NCBI GenBank assembly: GCA_030154445.1
Contig: JAGUQW010000004.1
Span: 100,940 to 164,939, forward strand
Origin: Spirochaetota bacterium
Lineage (GTDB): Bacteria > Spirochaetota > Brevinematia > Brevinematales > Brevinemataceae
Direction: 5' to 3'
DNA: 64,000 nt
The position numbers and the translations under genes were made by a program. Numbering within the stretch: position 1 is the stretch's first letter; each line of letters starts with the position of its first letter. The notes under the pieces were generated by a model, which did not search any database, was not told the DNA's origin, and saw nothing but the letters and a program-made list of their open reading frames with translations. Shown piece by piece: positions 32,935-42,977 of the stretch.

Positions 32935-33588
32935 TTAGTCAAGAGTAACACTATCTGTCAACCCTTCTGGTATATTATAATTTGGAAAGCGTCTCCAATA
33001 CATACTTTTTGCTGGTTCAAAATTAGGACTAGTAGACATTTGCATATAAGATTGATCAGATATAATCCGAATAAAAAAACCTTGTTTATCTCGTACTTTT
33101 TGAGACATAGGATCTTGATCTTTATAATGAAAAACAAAAAACATCGTGTTAAAAAAATCAAAATAAGTAACTTGTAATTTTCTCTGTGATCTAGAATGAA
33201 CCGTACTTGTTGTCTTAACATCTTGTAACCACAAGCCAATACCTTTGTTATCAAAAGATAATATTTCTTCACTAATTGCAGGAATATTAAACAAACTCGT
33301 AGTTTGCGTATACACACGCCACCAAACACCTTGAATATGTGGAGGAACAAATAATGCTGTATCTCCAGTATAAGGATTCTTATCATCTACAAATTGTTTT
33401 TCAATATCTTCTAAAGTATTAGATGGGGTAAGAATTGAAGATATAATTTCTAAAGAAGGTAATGTTGTAAGAGCTGGCGGCGTAGGGACACTTATAGAAT
33501 TTGTCAATGTTGAAAACACAGTTTCATTTGTTAATCCAAAGGAATAGCTATAAATGAGTAAAGATACAGCTAATATCATTGTTTTCAT
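32935..33588 (-). CDS. Small secreted protein, lineage family member C
   Basis: 217 residues. A signal peptide is followed by a Thr/Ser/Pro-rich stretch (residues 20-60) that looks like a flexible linker. The domain has IQGVWWRVYTQTTSLF, EEILSFDNKGIGLWL, VFHYKDQDP, KQGFFIRIISD and SPNFEPAKSMYWRRFPN. It shares these with family members A (27471) and B (32461). The domain order is the same in all three. Function unknown. B follows 36 bases downstream on the same strand. Confidence 0.7.
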   Translation of the reverse strand: MKTMILAVSLLIYSYSFGLTNETVFSTLTNSISVPTPPALTTLPSLEIISSILTPSNTLEDIEKQFVDDKNPYTGDTALFVPPHIQGVWWRVYTQTTSLFNIPAISEEILSFDNKGIGLWLQDVKTTSTVHSRSQRKLQVTYFDFFNTMFFVFHYKDQDPMSQKVRDKQGFFIRIISDQSYMQMSTSPNFEPAKSMYWRRFPNYNIPEGLTDSVTLD

Positions 33589-33677
33589 AAAAACCTCTAT
33601 AAAATTTCTGTAAGTAATAAGTTATAATAACTTTATTGTAATAATAACTTATTAAATTTGTCAATTATATGATACCA

Positions 33678-34955
33678 TTATAATTTTTCGATACGATCCA
33701 TTTTAAAATAATCTTGTAATTTTTTTGGAATAATAATAGAACCATCTGCTTGTTGATGATTTTCTAGTATTGCAACTAAAGTTCTTCCAACAGCTAATGC
33801 TGAGCCATTTAGTGTGTGTACAAATTCTGTTTTTTTAGCATTTTCTGGTTTATAACGAATATTAGCACGGCGTGCTTGGAAATCCAAACAATTGGATATA
33901 GAGGCAATTTCTCTATAAGCCCTAAAAGATGGTAACCAAACTTCTATATCATAAGTTTTTGCTGCCGAAAAACCCATATCTCCTTGAGATAATACCACAA
34001 CACGATATGGTAGTTCTAATTTTTGAAGAATTGCTTCTGAAGTTTCAAGCATTCTTTGATGTTCTTTTTCAGATTCTTCAGCTTTACAAATAGTTACTAA
34101 TTCGACTTTATTAAATTGATGCACACGAATTAAACCTTTGGTATCTTTACCATAATTCCCCGCTTCTTTACGAAAAGATGGAGAATATGCGGTAAAACGA
34201 CTTGGTAATGTAGAAATATCCATTATTTCTTCTCTATAAATATTCGTCAAAGCCACTTCAGCTGTTGGATTTAAATATAAATTAGAATCTTCTAATTTGA
34301 ATAAATCTTCACCAAATTTTGGTAATTGACCTGTACCATATAAAGAATGATCCGCAACAACAAAAGGTACCCAGATCTGTTCTGCACCAAAAGAAATATT
34401 ATGATCTAACATAAAATTAATTAATGCTGTTTCTAAACGAGCCCCTAAATTACGAAGTACAGGAAAACCTCTCCCTGTAATTTTAGTAGCTCGCTCTGGT
34501 TCCCACATATTAAGATTAGTCAATAAATCAACATGTGACAATGGCTCAAAAGAAAATTCTTTAGGAGTGCCATGTTTTTTGATTTCTATATTATCACTTT
34601 CCTCTTTGCCAACAGGTACATCTTCCATAGGAATATTAGGTATTTTTTCTAATATTTTTTTTAAGTGATCTTCATTTATTGTTTGGCATTCTTCTAAGGC
34701 AGACATATCTTTTTTAATCAATTCAGCTTCTTTTAATAATTGCTCTGCACCTTCATGATCACCCGCTCCTTTTTTTGTACCAATTTCCTTAGAAAGATCA
34801 TTTCTTCTGTTTCTAAGTTCATCAGCTTTCAATTGAGCTTTTTTGCGTTCTTCATCAATAATAAGAGCTTCATCAATTTGATTTATTTCTGTACGAAATT
34901 TTAATAAGTTTTTAACTTGATCTGTATTTTTGGCTAATTTATTAATATCTAGCAT
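33678..34955 (-). CDS. serS: Seryl-tRNA synthetase
   Basis: 425 residues, class II synthetase. The N-terminal coiled-coil arm (EERKKAQLKADELRNRRNDL) recognises tRNA-Ser. FGAEQIWVPFVVAD and YLNPTAEVALTNIYREE (motif 2 region), SPSFRKEAG, and NGSALAVGRTLVAILEN (motif 3) form the active site. The start has an aggag site and lies 10 bases after the stop of the SpiroCoCo gene upstream on the same strand. Confidence 0.97.
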   Translation of the reverse strand: MLDINKLAKNTDQVKNLLKFRTEINQIDEALIIDEERKKAQLKADELRNRRNDLSKEIGTKKGAGDHEGAEQLLKEAELIKKDMSALEECQTINEDHLKKILEKIPNIPMEDVPVGKEESDNIEIKKHGTPKEFSFEPLSHVDLLTNLNMWEPERATKITGRGFPVLRNLGARLETALINFMLDHNISFGAEQIWVPFVVADHSLYGTGQLPKFGEDLFKLEDSNLYLNPTAEVALTNIYREEIMDISTLPSRFTAYSPSFRKEAGNYGKDTKGLIRVHQFNKVELVTICKAEESEKEHQRMLETSEAILQKLELPYRVVVLSQGDMGFSAAKTYDIEVWLPSFRAYREIASISNCLDFQARRANIRYKPENAKKTEFVHTLNGSALAVGRTLVAILENHQQADGSIIIPKKLQDYFKMDRIEKL

Positions 34956-34965
34956 TTTTATGCTC

Positions 34966-37953
34966 CTAAGATCTATATCGTTCTATTATCAATTCAACAT
35001 AAGCTGAGGATACTTTTAAATTTTTAGCGATATCCCCTATGCTCCAATCTTTTTCGTATAAACGAAGAACATTTTTCACATTTACATCATCTAATCCACT
35101 CTCTTCTGTCGAAGAAAAAGGTGATAAACCTTGCTTTACTCCCATACGATCAACATTAGTCATAGAAATTGCTATCCATTCACGCATTTTTTCTAAACGC
35201 TTCATTTCTTCTTCAATATGAATCATCATGTGATCCAAATCTTGTAATTTTGAAACAGCTGTTTTAACTTTAGTTTGATCACCAGCTAATAGATTCATCT
35301 CTTTTTGAAGACTACCTAATTTAATTTGTATTTCCTGTGTAAATTCATTGATTTCATGCATACGAGAATGCATATCTTCAGAAGATGTCATAATATTCGA
35401 AACACTGTCTTCAGAAGATTCAATAGCACTTATCATATTATCAACAAATTGTTTTTTATTTTCTAATTGATTTAATGAATCTTGTAATTCATTAAACACC
35501 TCAAGATTTTTTAATAATAATTCTTCTAAAGATTGTGCATGTTTCCTTTCTTCAGTAAGAGAGGCAAATAATTGAGTCACTCCATTAGCTTCTTGAATAG
35601 CAGATAATAAAAATTCTTGTATTCTATCAGCTTCAGAAGAACTTTCTGCTAATTTATGAGCTTTGTTTTCTAAATCTTTCTTAAAGCTTTGTATTTGATC
35701 AATAGTATTATGACCTAAATCATATGATTCTTTTAAAGTTGTTGTCATCTGCCCTAATTCTTTTTTCATATTATTAATTTCATTGTACTGTTGATCAAGT
35801 TTACGCAATAATTCTTCTACATTCGATAAACGATCTGATTTTTTCACAAAATTTTGAAATAATTTCTCAACATCTTTGATCTTAACATTCAAACGATCTA
35901 AATCTTTTTGTGCTATTTGTGTGATCTCTTTTTCTTGATTCCATAAATCCTGTTTTAAATCTTTAATCTCTTGTTTTGCTTGATCTGTTTGTATAAGAAA
36001 ATCTTCTTTACCACTTCTTAACAAATCACTAACATATTTTTTCAGATCATCAATTCTGTATTCCGCTTCTTGTGCAATTCTTTCAGCTTCTCTTTTTAGT
36101 CCAGCCAAAGAAGTATCTTCAATATTTGAAATAAAACGATGTATACTATCTATATCATTTTTCATGCGTTGAAATTCATCTCGACTTTCTGTTACGACTT
36201 CATCAAATCGTTCTTTCCATAATTCTTGTTCAATTCCGAAGTTTTTAACACCATCATCTAAAAAGTCTTTTACCGAAACAGTTAATTCATTTTGTAATTC
36301 ATTCATATATGCGGTAACTTGTTGCAAGATAATTTCTGTACTATTTTCTCTATCTTTCTCTAGTTCTCTACTCATAAGTATAATTTTTTCTTTTTCATTA
36401 TTAAACATTTCATTGATTTCAAGAAATTTAGAATCTAAATTTTTTACATATAAAAACTTAGATTGCACTACTTCTTCTAATTCTTCTGCTTTTGTAGACA
36501 ATTTTTCAATATTTTCTTTATATCTTTTTTTGAATTCTTCTTCCAAAGATTTGGTAATCTCATTAATACTATGTTCCATACGCTCATGATTAGATTCTTT
36601 AAAATTATCTTCAATTCTCAACATATTTGTATTAGCTTTTTCTTGGAATTTTTCTTCTATTACTTTGATATTATCTTCAATTTTCAAGGTAACTATTTGA
36701 AGGGTATCTTCTGCATATTTTTTTGTATCTATAATAGTATTGTTTAATTCACTCAAATTTTCATTATAATTTTTTTCAGCCAATCCTAAATTTTCACTTA
36801 CACGACTACCTAAAACTCGGATTTTTTCTTCTATAGCTTGTTCTTGTTCAACAAAAGCAGAATACAATCTTTCTAATTCTTCTCGTACCGATATAGTTTG
36901 TGAAGTTAAAGCTTCTTCTAACTGTGTTTTGACTTCCATACCACGATGTTCAATATCTGTATAAATATCAGTAATTTTCATATCTAACTCACGTGCTTTT
37001 TCTTGAGCATTAAATTCTAAATTAGTTTGAATTTCTATAGATATTGTAGATAAATTGGTGTTAAAATGTTCTATTTCATTACGAAGATTACTTTCTGCAT
37101 TTTCAAAAAAATCTTTTTGAAAACTAAGAGTATTCTGGATACCATCTGATTGTTGTTGTGTATCTTCTTTAACTCTTTCCCACATATCATAAATATCTGT
37201 TATATTAGATTCCGTAATATTTTTTACCATTTCCAAATCTTTCTCACTATCTTGTTTTAATTGTTCTATACTATTTTGTGCATAATCTTTAAATTCACGA
37301 ATTCTATCAGCCATCGAGCCCGACGCTGCACCTAATTTTTGAATTTGATCTTTCATTTCAATATCTTTGTCTGATAATTGTTGGCGTGCTTTGATTAAAT
37401 AATCAGATAAATCATTTTGCATAGTATGAAAAAATCCATCTAACTCCTGTCGGCTTTGTGTTTTTATATCATCTGTCATATTTTGATAATCTTTAGTAAA
37501 ACCAATCATCTTATCTTTGAGTATTTTCAATTCTGCTGTACCGTCTTCAGCTTGTTGCTTTATATTGAGAATCGCTTCCACTCTATCTTCAATATCTTTG
37601 AATTCAGCACGAATTGTTTTGTACTCAAATAGATCTTCTCCAACCAAAACTAACTCTTGTTTTAGTGCATTGTATAACTCTTGACCTTGTATAATCTCTT
37701 GATCAAAACTATCTAATTTTTCTTGCAAAACAGAAGTTAAACGATGCATTCTTTCAATAATAATTTCAGACACAATCATTTTATCAGCAAATTCTTTTTC
37801 TTTTTTTCTTAACATTGTTTCTATGTGTTTTTCAGATTGTTTCAAATAATCTTTTAAATTTTGCATATTAACATTTCTAATATCTGTATATCTATAATAA
37901 ACAAGTAAGCCAACGCAAGTAAAAACACCAATAATACTAAAAATTTCCACCAT
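34966..37953 (-). CDS. SpiroCoCo-type giant coiled-coil protein with N-terminal membrane helix and C-terminal HTH-like end
   Basis: 995 residues. One N-terminal helix (VEIFSIIGVFTCVGLLVYY) anchors it in the membrane. Residues from about 30 to 940 are nearly continuous heptad-like coiled coil, rich in Glu, Lys, Asp, Leu and Ile, with no Cys. The last 30 residues (RLYEKDWSIGDIAKNLKVSS) look like a small helix-turn-helix as in resolvase-type DNA-binding ends. This matches the spirochaete-specific SpiroCoCo family. Known roles are unclear; a cytoskeletal or chromosome-to-membrane link is an inference. It is upstream of serS in the same unit. Confidence 0.85.
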   Translation of the reverse strand: MVEIFSIIGVFTCVGLLVYYRYTDIRNVNMQNLKDYLKQSEKHIETMLRKKEKEFADKMIVSEIIIERMHRLTSVLQEKLDSFDQEIIQGQELYNALKQELVLVGEDLFEYKTIRAEFKDIEDRVEAILNIKQQAEDGTAELKILKDKMIGFTKDYQNMTDDIKTQSRQELDGFFHTMQNDLSDYLIKARQQLSDKDIEMKDQIQKLGAASGSMADRIREFKDYAQNSIEQLKQDSEKDLEMVKNITESNITDIYDMWERVKEDTQQQSDGIQNTLSFQKDFFENAESNLRNEIEHFNTNLSTISIEIQTNLEFNAQEKARELDMKITDIYTDIEHRGMEVKTQLEEALTSQTISVREELERLYSAFVEQEQAIEEKIRVLGSRVSENLGLAEKNYNENLSELNNTIIDTKKYAEDTLQIVTLKIEDNIKVIEEKFQEKANTNMLRIEDNFKESNHERMEHSINEITKSLEEEFKKRYKENIEKLSTKAEELEEVVQSKFLYVKNLDSKFLEINEMFNNEKEKIILMSRELEKDRENSTEIILQQVTAYMNELQNELTVSVKDFLDDGVKNFGIEQELWKERFDEVVTESRDEFQRMKNDIDSIHRFISNIEDTSLAGLKREAERIAQEAEYRIDDLKKYVSDLLRSGKEDFLIQTDQAKQEIKDLKQDLWNQEKEITQIAQKDLDRLNVKIKDVEKLFQNFVKKSDRLSNVEELLRKLDQQYNEINNMKKELGQMTTTLKESYDLGHNTIDQIQSFKKDLENKAHKLAESSSEADRIQEFLLSAIQEANGVTQLFASLTEERKHAQSLEELLLKNLEVFNELQDSLNQLENKKQFVDNMISAIESSEDSVSNIMTSSEDMHSRMHEINEFTQEIQIKLGSLQKEMNLLAGDQTKVKTAVSKLQDLDHMMIHIEEEMKRLEKMREWIAISMTNVDRMGVKQGLSPFSSTEESGLDDVNVKNVLRLYEKDWSIGDIAKNLKVSSAYVELIIERYRS

Positions 37954-38119
37954 TATCTACAAAACCTACTTATATATATACTTTATTTAATATTATATTA
38001 TAAAAGATAAGTGAAAATATATCAAATACCATTCTTATTCTTATTGATTTTATATTATAAATTAAGTATAATTAAAATAGATAACTAAAATTAAATATTT
38101 ATATAAAAAGGAAAGTCTC

Positions 38120-38788
38120 TTGTTTAAAACAGAAAAACAAAAAATATATGCCTTAAAACTTGCTCCTTGGTGGAAACGATTACTAGCCTATCTAATTGAT
38201 AGCTTACTTCTTCTCGTAGTTTTAGTGATTTTTATTTCAGGAATTTATGGTGAAGAGTTGTCCCTACTCTTGGATAGTATTACTAATTATGGTGGATTAA
38301 AATTAGGTACAGAAGAACAAATTTTTTCTCCAGATGTACTTAATCGTTTATCCACACTAAGCCCACGAGAACAAAATATTGCTTATTGGATGTATATCAT
38401 TCAAAATAAATATTCCAATTCTATCTTTTTATTAAATCAAATTATATCTATTATTTATTTTGGTATTTTTTGGTGGAGTACTGGTCAAACAATAGGAGCT
38501 AAAATCCTAAAAATAAAAGTAACTACGCTCCTAAATGAAGCTCCTTCTATTTTTTCTATTTTTTCTCGTGTTGTTGCTTTAAAATTAATTGAATTTGCTT
38601 GGGGAATACCTGCATTAGTTGTCACCAATCATACTCTCAAACAACGATTCCATGATACCCTGTCTCAAACAGTCGTCGTAGAAGAATATTCTAAAGATAT
38701 AGAAGCTGAAATTCTTGATGATTTAACAGATGATAACAAATCTACCACACTCTCTGATAAAGATTCTTCAAATGAAGATGATTTATAA
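38120..38788 (+). CDS. RDD-family membrane protein
   Basis: 222 residues, starting at TTG with aaggaaag just upstream; no better ATG lies nearby. LAPWWKRLLAYLIDSLLLLVVL opens the RDD domain (the R-x-x-x-x-x-x-D pattern). Helices follow around residues 20-38, 105-125 and 150-170, with GQTIGAKILKIKVTT typical of RDD proteins. The tail is acidic (DDLTDDNKSTTLSDKDSSNEDD). Function unknown, often linked to ion homeostasis. A terminator follows. Confidence 0.82.
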   Translation: MFKTEKQKIYALKLAPWWKRLLAYLIDSLLLLVVLVIFISGIYGEELSLLLDSITNYGGLKLGTEEQIFSPDVLNRLSTLSPREQNIAYWMYIIQNKYSNSIFLLNQIISIIYFGIFWWSTGQTIGAKILKIKVTTLLNEAPSIFSIFSRVVALKLIEFAWGIPALVVTNHTLKQRFHDTLSQTVVVEEYSKDIEAEILDDLTDDNKSTTLSDKDSSNEDDL

Positions 38789-38806
38789 ATATTATATTTA
38801 AATCTA

Positions 38807-38841
38807 ATAAGCCCACTTCATAGAAGTGGGCTTATTTTTAT
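38807..38841. terminator. Bidirectional terminator between RDD gene and M20-type peptidase
   Basis: Fourteen-base arms aataagcccacttc / gaagtgggcttatt with a three-base loop; T-rich on the + side and A-rich before, so it can serve both genes. Confidence 0.88.
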
Positions 38842-38844
38842 TAT

Positions 38845-39966
38845 TTATGCTATTTCAACCAAATTAACAATCAATCTAGTAGTATCAATAAGATCTTTGA
38901 TTCTAATATATTCATTTACACTATGGATATCTTCCATACCTACACTAATAACCGTAGATAAAATACCTGTTGTAGAATATACATTCGCATTAGTTCCACC
39001 GCATGATTCTTCATATTTGGGAGTAATACCAATATTAGATAATCCTTGTGCAATAAATTGTATAAATTCTGCAGATTGATCAAAATTATAACCAACACAA
39101 CTTTTTTGTATATCACAAATAATATCAACAGCTTTGTCTTTGTGATTTGCCACAGCTTGAAGTACTTGTTGGTGAATTGGTACACATTTAGCATCTACAA
39201 TAGAACGAAATTCTCCTGTAATAACTACCCGTTCAGGTACAACATTACGGCCTGAACCACCTTCAATAAGCCCTATATTACATACGGTATCTTCAGAAAT
39301 ACGACCTGATGGAAGATCTTTGATAAGATCAGCTGCTATTTGTATAGCGTTAATTCCCATTTCTGGTGCAATAGCTGCATGTGCTGCTTTACCTAAAATC
39401 GTAATTGTATAAGTATAATGAAAAGGAGCTTTAAGATTGATTGATCCAACAGGACCACCAGAATCCAAAATCACTCCGTAATCTATACCTTGAAAAATTT
39501 CTTGAGGGATATATTTTGCGCCAACTAAGCCTACCTCTTCTGCAGAAGAAATAATAAATAATAATTCTCCATGAGAAATATTATTTATTAAAATAGTTTC
39601 AATAGCAACAAGCATACTAGCAATACCACATTTATCATCAGCACCTAGCACACTATTCTGAGAGGAGCGTATAATATCTCCATCAATTACAGGTTTAATA
39701 TCTTGACAAGGATTAACTGTATCAGCATGCGCATCAAAAAATATTCCTTTTTTAGAAGAGTTTGTTGCTGGCATACGAATAATCATATTTTCAGAACTTA
39801 GTCCATTACTATGTGTATAAGGAATACGCTTGATATCTACTTTTTTATTTTGTAAATAAGTTTCTATAAAATTCATTAGTGGTTTTTCATAAAAACTAGG
39901 GGTAGATATACAAGCCATATCCATAAATAGTTTCACTATTTGTTCTTGATCAATTATATAATTCAT
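38845..39966 (-). CDS. M20-family peptidase, PepT-like aminopeptidase
   Basis: 373 residues. Metal-binding steps are visible: FFDAHADTVNPCQD (HxD), SVLGADDKCGIASML (second metal Asp), SSAEEVGLVGAKYI (Glu-Glu) and GVILDSGGPVGS. The catalytic domain is interrupted by a lid domain with HAAIAPEMGINAIQIAADLI, which is family-typical. Closest in pattern to peptidase T-like enzymes that trim tripeptides; cytosolic. It is transcribed alone and ends at the bidirectional terminator. Confidence 0.88.
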   Translation of the reverse strand: MNYIIDQEQIVKLFMDMACISTPSFYEKPLMNFIETYLQNKKVDIKRIPYTHSNGLSSENMIIRMPATNSSKKGIFFDAHADTVNPCQDIKPVIDGDIIRSSQNSVLGADDKCGIASMLVAIETILINNISHGELLFIISSAEEVGLVGAKYIPQEIFQGIDYGVILDSGGPVGSINLKAPFHYTYTITILGKAAHAAIAPEMGINAIQIAADLIKDLPSGRISEDTVCNIGLIEGGSGRNVVPERVVITGEFRSIVDAKCVPIHQQVLQAVANHKDKAVDIICDIQKSCVGYNFDQSAEFIQFIAQGLSNIGITPKYEESCGGTNANVYSTTGILSTVISVGMEDIHSVNEYIRIKDLIDTTRLIVNLVEIA

Positions 39967-40036
39967 AAAAACTCCTATATTAATATATTATAATATTTAT
40001 CAGTATAAAGTCAAGATTATGAGCTTTCTTATCAGC

Positions 40037-40065
40037 TTGCAATATTGAATAAGTTGTTGTATAAT
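40037..40065 (+). promoter_or_regulatory. Promoter of the SNF2 helicase gene
   Basis: TTGCAA (40037-40042), 17-base spacer, perfect TATAAT (40060-40065), 26 bases before the ATG, with aaggag between. Confidence 0.6.
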
Positions 40066-40090
40066 ATTATAATATCATAAGGAGAAATGT

Positions 40091-42913
40091 ATGCTGTCTT
40101 TATTTACGCTAAACATTCAGGCTCAAAGTAACAATAAAAGAATTTCTTTTCTTCGTCTTTCCTTAGATAGTCATGATAATTTGTCAGAATTATTATCTTC
40201 TCAAAAACCATTGAGTTATATATATTCTGCATATCCAAATAGCACTAATATCGAAATAGCATTTCTTAGTTATTGGAGCACTCTAAAAAAAGATGCAAAA
40301 AAAAATAATTCTATCCTTTTCACGGCACCCTTTCCTCAAGAACTTGTTTATTTTATAGGTCAAATTTCTTGTTCCATAACAATTAATGACACACCTAGCC
40401 AATCATTATTATTTACTTCCAAAGCGTTTTCTCCAAAAATATCTCTTGATATTGCTAATTCAATTATTTCTTTATCACACAAAGAAGAAAGCTTTTTAAT
40501 TCCTAGTATTATTCCTTATATCATTTATAAAAATCATATCAGCCCTTTGCATATGTTATTTCGTGCGATAACAACTGACACTTTGTTTACTAATGGATCC
40601 TGTACTATCAATATTTCTGAAAGTAATTTTTTAATAGAAGAGTTGCAATATCAAAAATCTTCTCTAAACAAATATATTACAATTCCTAAAATCATTGATT
40701 CAGAACATATTACTCCGATTTTTGAATTTTACTATAACAAAAATCAAAATAAATATGAATTATCTTTGTTTTTGGAAGTTCTCGTAGAGAGTCATAAAAA
40801 ACGCTTTCCTTTGAATTTAGAAAGTGCAAAAAAATTCTTAAATTCTCATGTTGATTTTGCTATTAATGGAGATCATAATTCAACCTTATTAATAAAAAAA
40901 GAACATCCTATTTGTAAAAATATAGAAAAAATTGTAGAAACTTGTTTTCAAAATTTCTACAGTGTACTTGGAGAAATTGAAGACAACAAAATTATTACTA
41001 ATGATAAAGCTAATTTTTTTGAAGGTTTTTTACCAAAAATATCTCAAAACACTGAAATATATCAAGTTGGCAAAAAGAATAAATTGCAATTTATTCTTGC
41101 TCAAGAAAAGCCTAATATTAATATTTCTAACATCACAAAAAATCCTCTATTCGCCAATATAGATTGGCTTGCTGTAACTTTTGAATATAATCATAATAAT
41201 ATAAAATTATCTCTTGCTGATCTCGAAAAAATAATTATTGATGGATTTATTGAAATTGATAATAAGCTCATTTCTCTTCCTGAAGATGATACAGACCCTA
41301 TTAAAAAATTACTAGAATTGCGTAAAAACAAAACTGATACTGATCTAAATATTCAAGCATCCTTTTTACCTTGGATTTTGTTTCTTTACCCTGAAGCTAC
41401 TATTCCTATAGAATGGCAAGAATTAAAAGATTTTATCACTCTTGGGACTCTTCCTCATATTGTTTTACCCAATCACTCTGTTCTCAGAGATTATCAGCGA
41501 TTAGGAGTAGAACGACTTTCTTTGTTACACAAATTTGGTTTTGGGATGATTTTGGCAGATGAAATGGGGCTAGGTAAAACACTACAAATTTTGGCTTTAC
41601 TTGATATTAACAAAGGTGAAAGTAAGACCATTATCATCACTCCTACAGCTCTTCTCTTGAATTGGCTAGCAGAAATTCAAAAATTTTACCCTAATTGCTT
41701 CAAAGTATTACTTGTTAATGGTAGTAAACAAAACAGAGATGAAAAATTAAAAGATATTGATAATTATGATATTATTATTACCTCTTATCACATGCTAGGA
41801 TTTGATATGGAGTATTATCAAAATATAGAATTTGATTTTTGTATCATTGACGAAGCTCAACATATTAAAAATAGTAAATCCAAGCGTTCTAAAAGTGTCA
41901 AACAAATAAATGCTCGTACAAAAATAGCAGTTAGTGGAACACCTTTAGAAAATAATATAGCTGAATTATGGTCTATTTTTGATTTTATTATGCCTGGATT
42001 CTTAGGAACAAGTAAAGAATTTCAACATAATTTTGAAGATCCTCTTCTTAGATTTGATCCTCAACAAAGAAAAAGTACTTTAAACAAACTCTATCAAATA
42101 TGTGCTCCTTTTATTATTAGAAGAACAAAAGACAAAGTTTATAAAGAATTACCACCAAAGATAGAACAAACTATCATCACAGAATTAACAACCAAACAAA
42201 AATCATTATATCTTAATACACTTTCTAAAGTTCGTGATCAATTTCAAACGGTTATACAAAATAATAATCTTAGTAGCAGTCATATTGATTTTTTATCAGC
42301 ACTTACCAAATTGCGTCAAATATCATTGCATCCAGCACTTATATACCCTGAATTAGAAAACGAAGATCCTGAATTATATTCTTCAAAAATGACAGCTTTG
42401 TTAGAATTACTAGATGATGCATTAGAATCTAATCATCGCATATTAATTTTTAGTCAATTTGTATCGATGTTAAAACTTATTAAAAAAGAATTACTAAAGC
42501 GTCAAATAGAACATCTTTATATCGATGGTAAAACAACAAATCGTATTCAACTTACCGATGATTTTAATAATGGTACTACCCCTGTATTTTTAATTTCATT
42601 AAGAGCTGGAGGCGTTGGTTTGAACTTAACTGGTGCTGATACGGTAATCTTATTCGATCCTTGGTGGAATCCAGCTGTAGAAAATCAAGCTATTGATAGA
42701 GCTCATAGAATCGGACAACATAAAGTAGTAAATATTTATCGTTTAATGACAAAAGGTACTATAGAAGAAAAAATATTTAATTTACAACGCAAAAAAGACT
42801 TTCTCTTTGATAATATCATGCAAGAAAATAGTGATTTTGGAGCATTTTCTTCAGAAGAATTATTATCTCTTCTTAATACTGATGATAGTCTTTTTGAAGA
42901 AGAGAATGAATGA
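40091..42913 (+). CDS. SNF2-family DEAD/DEAH-box helicase (RapA-like)
   Basis: 940 residues. The N-terminal half (to residue about 465) is a lineage-specific region of unknown fold. The SNF2 ATPase then carries ADEMGLGKTLQ (Walker A), IIDEAQHIKNS (DEAQ instead of DEAH), AVSGTPLENN, and a helicase C half with ISLRAGGVGLNLTGADTVIL, followed by WWNPAVENQAIDRAHRIGQH. These proteins remodel protein-DNA complexes, and in bacteria often recycle RNA polymerase, but direct assignment is not possible. A bidirectional terminator follows. Confidence 0.92.
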   Translation: MLSLFTLNIQAQSNNKRISFLRLSLDSHDNLSELLSSQKPLSYIYSAYPNSTNIEIAFLSYWSTLKKDAKKNNSILFTAPFPQELVYFIGQISCSITINDTPSQSLLFTSKAFSPKISLDIANSIISLSHKEESFLIPSIIPYIIYKNHISPLHMLFRAITTDTLFTNGSCTINISESNFLIEELQYQKSSLNKYITIPKIIDSEHITPIFEFYYNKNQNKYELSLFLEVLVESHKKRFPLNLESAKKFLNSHVDFAINGDHNSTLLIKKEHPICKNIEKIVETCFQNFYSVLGEIEDNKIITNDKANFFEGFLPKISQNTEIYQVGKKNKLQFILAQEKPNINISNITKNPLFANIDWLAVTFEYNHNNIKLSLADLEKIIIDGFIEIDNKLISLPEDDTDPIKKLLELRKNKTDTDLNIQASFLPWILFLYPEATIPIEWQELKDFITLGTLPHIVLPNHSVLRDYQRLGVERLSLLHKFGFGMILADEMGLGKTLQILALLDINKGESKTIIITPTALLLNWLAEIQKFYPNCFKVLLVNGSKQNRDEKLKDIDNYDIIITSYHMLGFDMEYYQNIEFDFCIIDEAQHIKNSKSKRSKSVKQINARTKIAVSGTPLENNIAELWSIFDFIMPGFLGTSKEFQHNFEDPLLRFDPQQRKSTLNKLYQICAPFIIRRTKDKVYKELPPKIEQTIITELTTKQKSLYLNTLSKVRDQFQTVIQNNNLSSSHIDFLSALTKLRQISLHPALIYPELENEDPELYSSKMTALLELLDDALESNHRILIFSQFVSMLKLIKKELLKRQIEHLYIDGKTTNRIQLTDDFNNGTTPVFLISLRAGGVGLNLTGADTVILFDPWWNPAVENQAIDRAHRIGQHKVVNIYRLMTKGTIEEKIFNLQRKKDFLFDNIMQENSDFGAFSSEELLSLLNTDDSLFEEENE

Positions 42914-42933
42914 AATTAACAATGAAATCAAAA

Positions 42934-42963
42934 AAAAAACACCTCTATATAGAGGTGTTTTTT
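42934..42963. terminator. Bidirectional terminator between SNF2 gene and metal ATPase
   Basis: Arms aaacacctct / agaggtgttt with a four-base loop, flanked by A-run and T-run; serves two convergent genes. Confidence 0.88.
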
Positions 42964-42977
42964 AATTACTATTATTA

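Noticed and set aside
32958-33386. 142-codon frame overlapping secreted family member C
   Set aside because: Same-strand shadow frame without signal peptide or ribosome site; the in-frame protein has paralogues and a signal peptide.
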